Positions 16,301-22,907 of a DNA stretch of 23,577 bases are shown in pieces. Each line of letters opens with the position of its first letter. Position 1 is the stretch's first letter. The DNA lies in IMG/VR virus record IMGVR_UViG_3300028844_001286, positions 1-23,577 of that record, one strand, 5' to 3'. This stretch comes from a virus. A program made the position numbers and the translations under genes. The notes beneath the pieces were generated by a model that saw only the letters and a program-made list of their open reading frames with translations, ran no database searches and was not told where the DNA came from.

Positions 16301-17838
16301 GCGCGCTGGACGAGTCGGATTACCAGTTGATCGAGGTGCAGGTGGAGTTTTACGAAGCCTACTACGAGCGCATTAACCAAGTATATGAACGGATGAATGG
16401 CTTCTCGCTGCCAAAACTCGTGCAATATAGCCCGATACGGCGCGAGAACGTGGATTTTGTCCAGAACGAGTTTTTTGAGTCTATACATTACCAAGGTTCT
16501 GTCGCACCGGGCAGCCTCAAGTCGCGTGAACCTAGTGTCCGGCGCACAGTTTCCACGGGCGACTTTACCACTCTTCAATCTCACATCATGGAGATGGAAT
16601 ACTATATTGCGTATGCCGAGAAGGTCCAGTTTATCTCCAGTGTTATGCGGTCGCCCGAAGTGCAGAACCGCATCGACGACGTGTTCGGCAAGATGATACG
16701 GACTACAATAAATCAGGACTTGGACTTCTTCCAAAGGAAAGGAGGCCGAGACTCGTGGGCTGTGGAGAAGCTGAGTGCAACGCTGTTGAGAAACTTTACG
16801 TTCGCGCAGCTTGGGTTCAAACCGCAGATTGGATTGAAACAGTTGGCGTCGATGTCGATATACGCGCAGGACGTTAGCACGGTGGATTTCGTCCTCGGGA
16901 TGGCGGAGTTTGCCAAAAACCCCCGCGCCGCGCTGAAAGTCTTGGCCGAGAGTGAGCAGTTCGCTACTCGGGGTATGAACATAGACAAGGACTTCGAGGC
17001 TCTTCTGAGCGACAAATCAATGCTGAACCTAGTCGGTAAGAACCCTGGTCTTGCCAAGGTTATCATGGTTCCCATTCGGTATGGCGATAAGGGGGCTATC
17101 GCTCTCGGTGGTTACGCGCACTACCACGCCATGATGAAGAAGAACGGCGGCAACCACAAGGCTGCGCTCGACTCGTTCGACCGCATGACCGTTGATACTC
17201 AGCAGTCAAACGATATTGACCAACTGTCTGTGCTCCAACGGTCCAGCCCGTTGCTGCGTGTCCTGTCGCAGTTTATGTCTTCAGCCAACGCCTTGGCCCG
17301 CTCTGAGTATAGCGCCGTGCTCGATATGAGATCGAAGCGTATAAACAAAAGAGAATTTGCCAAGCGGCTGTTCATCCTGCATTTCCTTATACCCAACACC
17401 ATACAGTATATAGCTAACGGGTTTACTTGGGACACCGAAGACCAATTGAGAGCCTCGCTAGTGGGGGCGCTCAACGGCGTGTTTGTCTTCGGTGACTTGG
17501 TTGATGCGGCGGCGCGGTTCGCTACGGGTGGAGTAGAAGATGTCAACGATATCGGGGTGCGCCACCAGTTTGAGTTCTTCGAGGATATTGTAAAACTTAT
17601 GGAAGAGTTGACCGACGACGACATCAGCTTCGAGGATTGGGAGGACGCCATGCGCGTATTAGACCCTGCGGGTAACGTGGTTGGCGCGTTAACGGGCATC
17701 CCGTTAACCACCGTAATCAACGAGTTCCGGGGCTTAACGGATATCGGGCGCACCAGACGTGAAGGTGACGCGCGAGCCGCCGGTATGCGTATACTGGGCT
17801 ACGCGGACTTCGCCGTTAAAAAGGTGCAGGAAAGATAA
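13351..17838 (+). CDS. Large internal virion (ejection) protein, gp16-like
   Basis: At 1495 aa this is the largest gene and takes the place of T7 gp16 (about 1318 aa), which spans the inner membrane during DNA ejection. Residues 1-65 are acidic (E10-E15 run) with a duplicated PTWDGxGEF motif at 33 and 55. Residues 165-360 hold several glycine/alanine-rich hydrophobic helices (GLEGGLVGLLTGLMP, ALAGVSAGSLVGGAES, LMAYAAGAASAGLEFIPLGVLFKMV) and an AEVSTEVAQEAVVIGAGEV segment, plausible membrane-inserting elements. Residues 455-860 are charged coiled coil with a Lys/Arg-rich patch near 640-670. The C-terminal third (FKPQIGLKQLASMSIYAQD, SSPLLRVLSQFMSSANALA) resembles C termini of large phage polyvalent or ejection proteins. 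Unlike T7 gp16, I see no N-terminal lytic transglycosylase motif. Confidence 0.8.
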   Translation: MAELAQTLNEEEEEEAQAAAVADIPQSPEDDTPTWDGTGEFTYDEEPVEEPAATPTWDGGGEFQLESTEPHTVAMPDGQVVELPEGGLGRLINIFDRSYDKGSAQYQASVVGYQILQRGAANADPKLEARYAQLMTESSGVIPAEGWWEESIGAAASQLPQLSAMAGNMAKRGLEGGLVGLLTGLMPVDPRRVGVKGVPTMARRALAGVSAGSLVGGAESNFYQASANAYMEIREIKDTNGVKVNDKAAQLMAYAAGAASAGLEFIPLGVLFKMVPGSKQMFANAGLRMAGSLMLPKTKKAAVNFLINLSALSAAEVSTEVAQEAVVIGAGEVAKMLSPEDNFESVAAKYLWDRLAQTAEEAAKVTTILGPLASAPRLATDFVTPIELDVVPDDPQATAVRHVSIVEVDTLAQKIADAPISEDLETYDVGPLSPQEREAMEFAGLEVTPEGQMPAKVAELFAGERARRMALLTERASASQTQTEKDEASALRKVARGAIRKLDNTIKNLDVQVDDTLTIIAEREAQGKPVKSQKNKINRLLNAREKLDEERAGLLTDETPVGDRLSQARQALDNDIELKGTELFKAEQRLQVAKERAFNKGLKDGSRLARTDTKAAQEAVIEMLESEATDPDVKLPSKKPRTKKENISKKAKRKEGRLFKLSDTAKAKFIKRLKNVQGAEQFNKVMDDLQSAINVAVTKERRKVALKKLDKELRSSGVKKRKGRFGPEAQADLDGMAKNYLNMTAEKAREALAKLPPQKTSHERLIKGMLTLRADPESFSAQQIEDILLRVIQTKAEGRQSMKDGRSRADKQVDDTKAELLDQMGEGRDESDKGRNIREFFAAVEVVSFLGLSGSWRVKMRRILRTSDGSRAQALIDKLGLFAETRVFNAGKVDMTQKFSDMATAALGLGSERQLRKKLAKDEVEKLNLGKFRHENGEFKTLDVRTRAQARARVMQMRDPDLEKSYRDAKGNGYTDDIIAAIEGALDESDYQLIEVQVEFYEAYYERINQVYERMNGFSLPKLVQYSPIRRENVDFVQNEFFESIHYQGSVAPGSLKSREPSVRRTVSTGDFTTLQSHIMEMEYYIAYAEKVQFISSVMRSPEVQNRIDDVFGKMIRTTINQDLDFFQRKGGRDSWAVEKLSATLLRNFTFAQLGFKPQIGLKQLASMSIYAQDVSTVDFVLGMAEFAKNPRAALKVLAESEQFATRGMNIDKDFEALLSDKSMLNLVGKNPGLAKVIMVPIRYGDKGAIALGGYAHYHAMMKKNGGNHKAALDSFDRMTVDTQQSNDIDQLSVLQRSSPLLRVLSQFMSSANALARSEYSAVLDMRSKRINKREFAKRLFILHFLIPNTIQYIANGFTWDTEDQLRASLVGALNGVFVFGDLVDAAARFATGGVEDVNDIGVRHQFEFFEDIVKLMEELTDDDISFEDWEDAMRVLDPAGNVVGALTGIPLTTVINEFRGLTDIGRTRREGDARAAGMRILGYADFAVKKVQER
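13444..13523 (+). repeat. Duplicated PTWDG coding motif
   Basis: ACACCTACGTGGGA occurs identically at 13444-13457 and 13510-13523, 66 bases apart (22 codons), encoding the repeated TPTWDGxGEF motif in the acidic N terminus of the gp16-like protein. Confidence 0.75.
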
Positions 17839-17850
17839 GGTGCTGGATCA

Positions 17851-17898
17851 ATGACCGCCATTCGTGGTAAGCTTAGACAACCGCAAGGAAGTGTGTAA
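17851..17898 (+). CDS. 15-codon mini-ORF upstream of tail fibre gene
   Basis: ATG 17851 opens a 15-residue frame, MTAIRGKLRQPQGSV, whose stop TAA ends exactly one base before the fibre ATG at 17899. AAGG lies 10 bases upstream (17837-17840), an acceptable but distant ribosome-binding site. The fibre's own AAGGAAG site is at 17885-17891, inside this mini-ORF, so its translation would pass over it and could couple or tune fibre expression. The sequence (xIxGKLxxPxGS) also looks like the first strand of small fibre N-terminal domains, so it may be a vestige of a lost gene. Chance is a real alternative. Confidence 0.3.
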   Translation: MTAIRGKLRQPQGSV

Positions 17899-19482
17899 AT
17901 GACTGTCACTACAACCACGACCCGCACAAGCTCTGCCGGCGACGGTATCGTTACGGCGTTCAGCTTCCCATACAAGTTCTTTGCGAACGATGATCTAACC
18001 GTAATCCTCGTGGTGGACGCCACCAACGTGGAGACGACGCAGACCATCACGACAGAATATACCGTGGCGGGTGCCGGCGTAGAAGCCGGCGGCACCGTCA
18101 CGATGGTGACAGCTCCAGCGTCAGGTGAGACGCTGGTGATCTTGCGCGAGGAGCAGTTCACACAGGGGCTTGACCTGGTCGAGAACGATCCGTTCCCCTC
18201 CGCGCTGGTCGAACAGCAATTAGACACGCTGACCATGTTGGCGCAGCAGACCGACACACAGGTTGGCCGCTCACTCAGGTTTGTTGAGGGTTATACCGGT
18301 AGCGTCGATCCTCGTATGCCCGCGCCTGTAGCCGGCGCGTTTCTAACGTGGAACTCCACGGGCACTGCCGTCACAACATCTACGGACACCGCTACCCAAT
18401 GGCTAGGGGGTAACGGCACAGAAAGTCTGCCGTATTACTCCTTCACCTCAGACCCAAATTCGGGGTTCTACCGGGTTGGCGCAGACAATATTGGTCTGAC
18501 ACTTGGTGGGACTAAGCGCGTTGATTTTGGTGCCGCGACTACAGGGTTCACGGGCGAAGTAACCGCCACGGGTTTCACCGGCACGTTGGACGGCACGCTG
18601 GGTGGAGGGACACCCGCCGCAGCCACCGTCACAAACCTGACATCGGGCGGCAATATTGTCTCAGATACAGACAGCACAGACGATCTCGGGACAACCGGGG
18701 TTCGGTGGCGCAAACTGTGGGTTGACGACATCCAGACGACGGCTGACGCGGACATAGCGGGCGATCTTACAGTCACCGGCAATCTTACGATTAACGGCAC
18801 AACGGTCACAAACGACGCCACGAACACAGTAATCAAAGACCCCTTGATCGAGTTAAACACCGGGGCCGCCAGTAATGCCAATGACCTCGGGCTCGTCATG
18901 GAGCGCGGCTCTACCGGTAATAATGCCTTTATGGGCTGGGATGAAAGCGCCGACAAGTTCGCGTTTGGCACCACCACAGCCACTGGCTCTTCGACCGGGA
19001 ACATCACCTACGCTGACGCGCAGATTCTCGCAGAGGGCGCGACATTCTCCGGCACCTCTTCAGACTTGGGAACCGTCACGACCGTTGACATCAACGGTGG
19101 CACGGTGGACGGTGCGGTGATCGGCGGAGCGGCGGCTGCGGCGATAACGGGCACCACGATAACCGCCAGCACATCTCTCGCTCTAGCATCCGGCGCGACG
19201 ATCACGGGTTTCGCTGACGAGGACACGATGTCCTCCGATAGCGCCACGCTTGGCGTCACACAACAGAGCGCCAAGGCGTATGTGGACTCAAGCGTCAAAG
19301 CCCCAGGCGTTCAGATGCTGTGGGAAACCACGACCACTGACACTGATCAGGGCGCAGGCAAGGTGTGGGCGAACAACGCCACGCTGGCGAGCGCCACGGT
19401 ATTGTATTTTGATGATGACGTCGGCGAGCACATACTCCAAGGTGGCAGTGACCCATGTGGCCACGTTTGGGACTTTGGTTGA
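17899..19482 (+). CDS. Tail fibre protein, N-terminal part (frame-broken)
   Basis: This frame encodes 527 aa. Residues 1-135 form a T7 gp17-type fibre N-terminal domain that attaches to the tail: GDGIVTAFSFPYKFFANDDLTVILVV, a TVTMVTAPASGETLVILREE strand, then DPFPSALVEQQLDTLTMLAQQ. The shaft contains motifs frequent in phage fibres: YYSFTSDPNSGFYRVGADNIG near 175-195, GDLTVTGNLTINGTTV near 289-305, and DPLIELNTGAASNANDLGLVMERG..NAFMGWDESADKFAF near 315-350. The frame ends abnormally at 19480-19482 soon after VLYFDDDVGEHI, while fibre-like sequence continues in the +1 frame. The shift point appears to lie near 19420-19445. As it stands, the product lacks the receptor-binding tip encoded downstream. 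Confidence 0.85.
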   Translation: MTVTTTTTRTSSAGDGIVTAFSFPYKFFANDDLTVILVVDATNVETTQTITTEYTVAGAGVEAGGTVTMVTAPASGETLVILREEQFTQGLDLVENDPFPSALVEQQLDTLTMLAQQTDTQVGRSLRFVEGYTGSVDPRMPAPVAGAFLTWNSTGTAVTTSTDTATQWLGGNGTESLPYYSFTSDPNSGFYRVGADNIGLTLGGTKRVDFGAATTGFTGEVTATGFTGTLDGTLGGGTPAAATVTNLTSGGNIVSDTDSTDDLGTTGVRWRKLWVDDIQTTADADIAGDLTVTGNLTINGTTVTNDATNTVIKDPLIELNTGAASNANDLGLVMERGSTGNNAFMGWDESADKFAFGTTTATGSSTGNITYADAQILAEGATFSGTSSDLGTVTTVDINGGTVDGAVIGGAAAAAITGTTITASTSLALASGATITGFADEDTMSSDSATLGVTQQSAKAYVDSSVKAPGVQMLWETTTTDTDQGAGKVWANNATLASATVLYFDDDVGEHILQGGSDPCGHVWDFG

Positions 19483-20251
19483 TGGCGATACCATTGGCGT
19501 CATCTTTTCATTCTCTGGGGATAATGGTGCTGGCACTGGAGATGTGTCTGGCCCGGCGTCTGCGACGGATAGTGCCATCGCGCTGTTCGATGGTGCTGAC
19601 GGCAAAACGCTCAAAGATTCCACCTACACAATTACGGCGGCGGGCGCAGCCCTGTTGGACGACGCGACAGCGGCTGACCAGCGCACGACCTTGGGTGCAG
19701 CCGCGTCAGGGTCAAACTCCGACATCACCGCGCTGACCGGTCTGACCACTGATCTATCGGTGGCGCAGGGCGGCACGGGGGCATCAACCCATACTGCCAA
19801 TAGCGTTCTGGTAGGTGCTGGCACATCAGCGATCACATCTGTGGCCCCATCGACCAGCGGCAACGTCCTGACATCTAATGGGACATCGTGGACCTCTGCT
19901 GCGGCTGGGGGTATTTTTTCCGCTGAATACATATCGACGGGGCAGACCTTTACGGCTGATAGTGTTTTGACACTGGCACATAGTCTGGGTGCGAGGCCTT
20001 CTGTTGTAGAGCTTTGGCTAAAGTGTGGAACCGCAGACAAGGGTTATGCCATCGGGGACTTCATCAGCTACCCGCAGGACACGGCAGGGATTGATGCTGG
20101 CTTCGTCCTTCAGGTGGACGGAACGAATATCGAGTTGATCACAGGGTCAAACATACGAGCATTGGACCAGTCCACATTTAATGAGGTTAGCCTCACAACA
20201 TCGAGCTGGACCATTTACGTGGTCGCGTATCTCGGAGGGACGGTAAGCTAA
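19412..20251 (+). CDS. Tail fibre protein, C-terminal part in shifted frame
   Basis: This frame continues the fibre. From about 19430 it reads TYSKVAVTHVATFGTLVDGDTIGVIFSFSGDNG, then the shaft motif GTGDVSGPASATDSAIALFDGADGKTLKDS common in phage fibres, TTLGAAASGSNSDITALTGL, and SVAQGGTGASTHTANSVLVG. A final 110-residue beta domain (LTLAHSLGARPSVVELWLKCGTADKGYAIGDF) is probably the receptor-binding tip. ATG 19412 is simply the first ATG nearby; a better re-initiation site may be GTG 19448, with AAGG five bases upstream. Without re-initiation or repair this part is untranslated. I treat it as the 3' half of one broken gene; whether it is expressed is unknown. Stop overlaps the next start (TAATG). 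Confidence 0.75.
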   Translation: MMTSASTYSKVAVTHVATFGTLVDGDTIGVIFSFSGDNGAGTGDVSGPASATDSAIALFDGADGKTLKDSTYTITAAGAALLDDATAADQRTTLGAAASGSNSDITALTGLTTDLSVAQGGTGASTHTANSVLVGAGTSAITSVAPSTSGNVLTSNGTSWTSAAAGGIFSAEYISTGQTFTADSVLTLAHSLGARPSVVELWLKCGTADKGYAIGDFISYPQDTAGIDAGFVLQVDGTNIELITGSNIRALDQSTFNEVSLTTSSWTIYVVAYLGGTVS

Positions 20252-20592
20252 TGGTTGAAGTCACAAAACATTACCGGGACGAGCACGGTAACCATATCGG
20301 AGCCTTTGTATTCTCCGGTGTTGGGCAGCATCCAGATGTCCCCGCAGGGGCGATAGAGTGTCCCGCACCTCCAAGCGGAAAAGCTAAATGGGTTAATGGG
20401 GAGTGGGATTATACACCGCCTTACGACCCTGTTAGAATGAGAATGTATGAGGAAGCCGGCATCACTGATGCTGGCCGCATTGATGCCTTGTGGGACGCAA
20501 TCATGGAAACTGATACTACTAAAGCTGACGCATTAAAGGTGGCACGCGATGCCGTCCGTGCTGATCCTCTCTTTCCAGTAAAGGCAGTCTAA
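20251..20592 (+). CDS. Small tail-fibre-associated protein
   Basis: The 113-aa protein begins with a phage fibre-accessory pattern: HYRDEHGNHIGAFVFSG..PDVPAGAIECPAPP, then KAKWVNGEWDY near residues 45-55. The second half is helical (DAGRIDALWDAIMETDTTKADALKVARDAVRADPLFP). Similar layout occurs in small proteins encoded directly after tail fibre genes, where some act as assembly chaperones. I infer an association with the fibre but not a mechanism. A strong GGAGGG site lies about 12 bases upstream. TAATG overlaps at both ends tie it to its neighbours. Confidence 0.55.
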   Translation: MVEVTKHYRDEHGNHIGAFVFSGVGQHPDVPAGAIECPAPPSGKAKWVNGEWDYTPPYDPVRMRMYEEAGITDAGRIDALWDAIMETDTTKADALKVARDAVRADPLFPVKAV

Positions 20593-20963
20593 TGCGCTGG
20601 CTGGCGGTAGCTGTAGCACTGGCCGGTTTACTGGCCGCTCGGCCCACGTTGGGCGCAGACTGCTACACACCAGCAGAGATCGACGGGGCGATGTCAGTGG
20701 TCCACCCGGCGTTTAGCGACCGTGTGGTCTACGACGGCGTTCAGGGCGCTACACTTATCGCCGTGTGGAATGACGGTATGAACCGCCCCAAGGTAGACGC
20801 CGACACATTTATTGCTTACACGATGGGGCAATCTACGTTAGTGTGGGCCTTCAAAGACAACTGCCGAGTGTGGGCCGTGGATAACCAACCTTTGTTTATG
20901 CCGACACAGTTTCTCGGTGCGCTGATAACCGCCGCAGAGCGGCGCATGGATACTCAGTCGTGA
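20592..20963 (+). CDS. Secreted protein of unknown function
   Basis: The 123-aa product has a clear Sec signal peptide: MRW, a hydrophobic core LAVAVALAGLLAA, and a probable cleavage after LGA at residue 22. The mature part is about 100 aa with two cysteines (CYTPAEIDG and DNCRVWAVD) that may form a disulfide, and motifs FIAYTMGQSTLVWAFKD and MPTQFLGALITAAERRM. It has no lipobox and no second membrane segment, so it is neither an obvious o-spanin nor i-spanin. A periplasmic or cell-surface role is inferred. It lies between the fibre accessory gene and the lysis genes; superinfection exclusion or lysis assistance are only possibilities. The stop overlaps the next GTG start (GTGA). Confidence 0.65.
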   Translation: MRWLAVAVALAGLLAARPTLGADCYTPAEIDGAMSVVHPAFSDRVVYDGVQGATLIAVWNDGMNRPKVDADTFIAYTMGQSTLVWAFKDNCRVWAVDNQPLFMPTQFLGALITAAERRMDTQS

Positions 20964-21178
20964 GCGACGAGCTACTGACCAAGTTGATCGCGTCATCCGC
21001 CCGTATCGAAGAGCGGGTGGACAACGTGCGGGAGGATGTGGGCTACATGAAAGGTAAGATCGACAAGCTCCAGCACGACGCCATCGTTGGCAAGACCAAG
21101 GTGGCCTTTATGAGTGGCGGTCTGGCAGTTGTTGTCAGCGCCGTCGGGGCATGGGTAGCCTCCGCGATGCGGGTTTGA
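20960..21178 (+). CDS. One-TM coiled-coil membrane protein, holin/XhlA-like
   Basis: The 72-aa product has an N-terminal charged coiled coil (residues 3-42, IEERVDNVREDVGYMKGKIDKLQHD) and one C-terminal transmembrane helix (residues 48-69, VAFMSGGLAVVVSAVGAWVASA). This layout is that of XhlA-type haemolysin/holin-associated proteins in phage lysis cassettes. It starts at GTG 20960, overlapping the previous stop, and ends four bases before the lysozyme start, which supports a lysis role. A separate three-TM holin lies further downstream, so this may be an accessory, a pinholin or an antiholin. Confidence 0.65.
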   Translation: MSDELLTKLIASSARIEERVDNVREDVGYMKGKIDKLQHDAIVGKTKVAFMSGGLAVVVSAVGAWVASAMRV

Positions 21179-21182
21179 CGGC

Positions 21183-21590
21183 TTGAGAATAGCCGACGTT
21201 ACAAAATCACTTATTGCTGAAGAGGGGCTACGGCTCAAGCCCTACCGTGACACGGTGGGCAAGCTCACCATAGGCGTCGGCCGCAACCTCGACGACGTGG
21301 GCATCACAGAGGATGAAGCTCTCGCTCTGTTGGAAAACGATATTGACCACGTCGCCCGGTCACTGGACGCCCTACTGTCCTGGTGGTCACGGCTGTCACA
21401 AGACCGACAGAACGTGCTCGTGGAGATGGGCTTCCAGCTTGGCGTCGCCGGGCTGCTGAATTTCAAAAACTTTTTACTGGCTCTGGAGATGGGAGATTAC
21501 GAAGGCGCGAAAGACGAAATGCTGGACAGCAAGTGGGCACGTCAGACCCCTGACCGTGCGGCGCGTCTGGCTGAACGCATGAGAGGATGA
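21183..21590 (+). CDS. Endolysin: T4-type lysozyme (glycoside hydrolase 24)
   Basis: The 135-aa enzyme cleaves the N-acetylmuramic acid-N-acetylglucosamine bond of peptidoglycan. The T4 lysozyme catalytic triad is recognisable: E14 in EEGLRLKPYRDTVG, D23 in the same motif, and T29 in LTIGVGRN (E11, D20 and T26 in T4). The family's RQNVLVEMGFQLG.....F.NFL helix block (about residues 78-103) and the final RQTPDRAARLAERMR segment follow. At 135 aa it is slightly shorter than T4 lysozyme (164). The start is TTG 21183, with no ATG upstream of the catalytic motif and no strong ribosome-binding site, so translation may depend on coupling to the previous gene. No signal or SAR helix is seen, so release needs a holin. 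Confidence 0.9.
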   Translation: MRIADVTKSLIAEEGLRLKPYRDTVGKLTIGVGRNLDDVGITEDEALALLENDIDHVARSLDALLSWWSRLSQDRQNVLVEMGFQLGVAGLLNFKNFLLALEMGDYEGAKDEMLDSKWARQTPDRAARLAERMRG

Positions 21591-21593
21591 CAC

Positions 21594-22781
21594 ATGGACG
21601 TAGTCGGACTACGACCCTACGCCACCCCCCGACAACTCGAAATACTTGAGGCAATAGCGAGCACCGGCAGCAAGAGACAGGCGGCGCTGGCGCTTAAGAT
21701 ATCCAGACCTAACGTGCAGGAGGCTGTGCGCGCGGTCGAAACAAAGGCGGCGAAGCAAGGCTACGCCCCTGAGCACGACCTTACCCACACAATACCCGAT
21801 GGACAGAAGCTCCGCGGCGTCTCGACCTACTACAACGCCGACGGCAAGGTCCAAGGCCAGTGGGTCAAGTCGGCCGAAGATAAAGAGCGGATGCTCGAAC
21901 TCTACCGCGAGGCGATAGCGGGCCTCGTGTCGAACGTGGAAGCGATGAAGCGCATCGCCAAGCCCAGCAAGTGTGAAGACCTGCTGGTTGGCTACCCCAT
22001 AAGCGACCACCACTTCGGTATGCTGTCGTGGCACGAGGAGACAGACCACGACTACGATCTCGACATCGCCAGCCAGATGCTCGCCGGCGCGATGGATCAC
22101 CTGGTTGACCGGGCACCCAAGTCAAAGAAAGCCCTGATCGGTGTGCTAGGCGACTACTTCCATTACGACAGTTTCGAGAGCGTCACGCCGCGCGGTCGTA
22201 ACCAGTTGGACAGCGACACGCGGTTCCCGCGCATGATCCGCGCCGGGCTACAGGGGTTGATCCACCAGATCGCCCGCGCGCTGGAGAACCATCAGGAGGT
22301 CGAGGTCATAATCGAACTCGGCAACCATGACCCCGCGTCAGCTATCTGGCTGATGCTCTCGCTGCAACAGATATTCAGCTACAACCCACGTGTGACGATC
22401 AACAGCTCACCAAAGAATTTCCACTACTATCGCCACGGCAAGACGCTCATAGGTGTGCATCATGGGCACGGCCCCAAGATGGCTGACCTGCCGCTGATCA
22501 TGGCGACCGACCGCCCCGCGGATTGGGGTTTGACAGAGAACCGCTACTGGTGGAGCGGCCACGTCCACCACGACCAGATGAAAGACATACAGGGGGTGAA
22601 AGTTGAGAGTTTTCGAATCTTGGCACCAGGCGATGCTTGGGCGAATAGCAAGGGGTATCGCTCGAAGCAGAGCATGGTATCAATTACATACGACCCGGAT
22701 TACGGTGAAGTCGCTAGAAATTCTGTTTCGGGTGCGATGTTTTTTAGTCAGGGCCGAAGCAAACGAAAGCGTGGAGGCTAA
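21594..22781 (+). CDS. HTH-metallophosphoesterase (calcineurin-like)
   Basis: The 395-aa protein has an N-terminal helix-turn-helix (residues 10-55: TPRQLEILEAIASTGSKRQAALALKISRPNVQEAVR), a GVSTYYNADGKVQGQWVKS linker (about 75-93), and a C-terminal calcineurin-like phosphoesterase. Motifs are all present: D138-x-H140 (ISDHHFG), G186-D187, G243-N244-H245-D246, H289-H290-G-H292, and G322-H323-V-H325. The metal-dependent active site is therefore intact. Targets could be phosphodiester bonds in DNA, RNA or nucleotides. HTH-MPE proteins occur in podoviruses but their substrate is not known to me. It has a good GAGAGGAT site and lies between the lysozyme and holin genes, an odd place for a DNA enzyme. 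Confidence 0.85.
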   Translation: MDVVGLRPYATPRQLEILEAIASTGSKRQAALALKISRPNVQEAVRAVETKAAKQGYAPEHDLTHTIPDGQKLRGVSTYYNADGKVQGQWVKSAEDKERMLELYREAIAGLVSNVEAMKRIAKPSKCEDLLVGYPISDHHFGMLSWHEETDHDYDLDIASQMLAGAMDHLVDRAPKSKKALIGVLGDYFHYDSFESVTPRGRNQLDSDTRFPRMIRAGLQGLIHQIARALENHQEVEVIIELGNHDPASAIWLMLSLQQIFSYNPRVTINSSPKNFHYYRHGKTLIGVHHGHGPKMADLPLIMATDRPADWGLTENRYWWSGHVHHDQMKDIQGVKVESFRILAPGDAWANSKGYRSKQSMVSITYDPDYGEVARNSVSGAMFFSQGRSKRKRGG

Positions 22782-22788
22782 CACCACT

Positions 22789-22905
22789 GTGGTCCGCTGG
22801 CTGAAACATGGCGACCCTCTACCGCGCGGCTGGCGACCTACACCGGGACAGCACCGGCACCACTTGAGATACAGCGTTCTGATCGAGCGCATACAGGAGG
22901 ACTAA
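22789..22905 (+). CDS. Tiny conserved-type phage protein
   Basis: This frame encodes about 38 aa from GTG 22789, with GGAGG at 22773-22777 upstream. The sequence WLKHGDPLPRGWRP...RHHLRYSVLIER resembles small proteins (motif PLPxGW...HH..YS.LI) that I recall next to lysis genes in podoviruses; their function is unknown. An earlier GTG at 22771 would add six residues; the frame also runs back to 22603 but that part is a shadow of the phosphoesterase gene. It is basic and Trp/His-rich, with no membrane helix. It ends two bases before the holin ATG, and its 3' end carries the holin's AGGAGG ribosome-binding site. Confidence 0.6.
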   Translation: MVRWLKHGDPLPRGWRPTPGQHRHHLRYSVLIERIQED

Positions 22906-22907
22906 TT

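Noticed and set aside
19440-19482. Programmed +1 ribosomal frameshift in the fibre gene
   Set aside because: No convincing slippery sequence precedes the stop, and family-like residues (VAVTHVATFG) already read in the +1 frame well before it, with a block of expected residues missing. A deletion explains this better. A sequencing or assembly error remains possible.
17899-20251. Diversity-generating retroelement variable region in the fibre, as in BPP-1
   Set aside because: The Bbp19-like gene prompted a search, but there is no reverse transcriptase, no template repeat and no C-type-lectin-like tip in the window.
22603-22788. N-terminal extension of the tiny gene back to ATG 22603
   Set aside because: These codons are the out-of-frame 3' end of the phosphoesterase gene and are arginine-rich without protein character; GTG 22789 with GGAGG upstream fits better.
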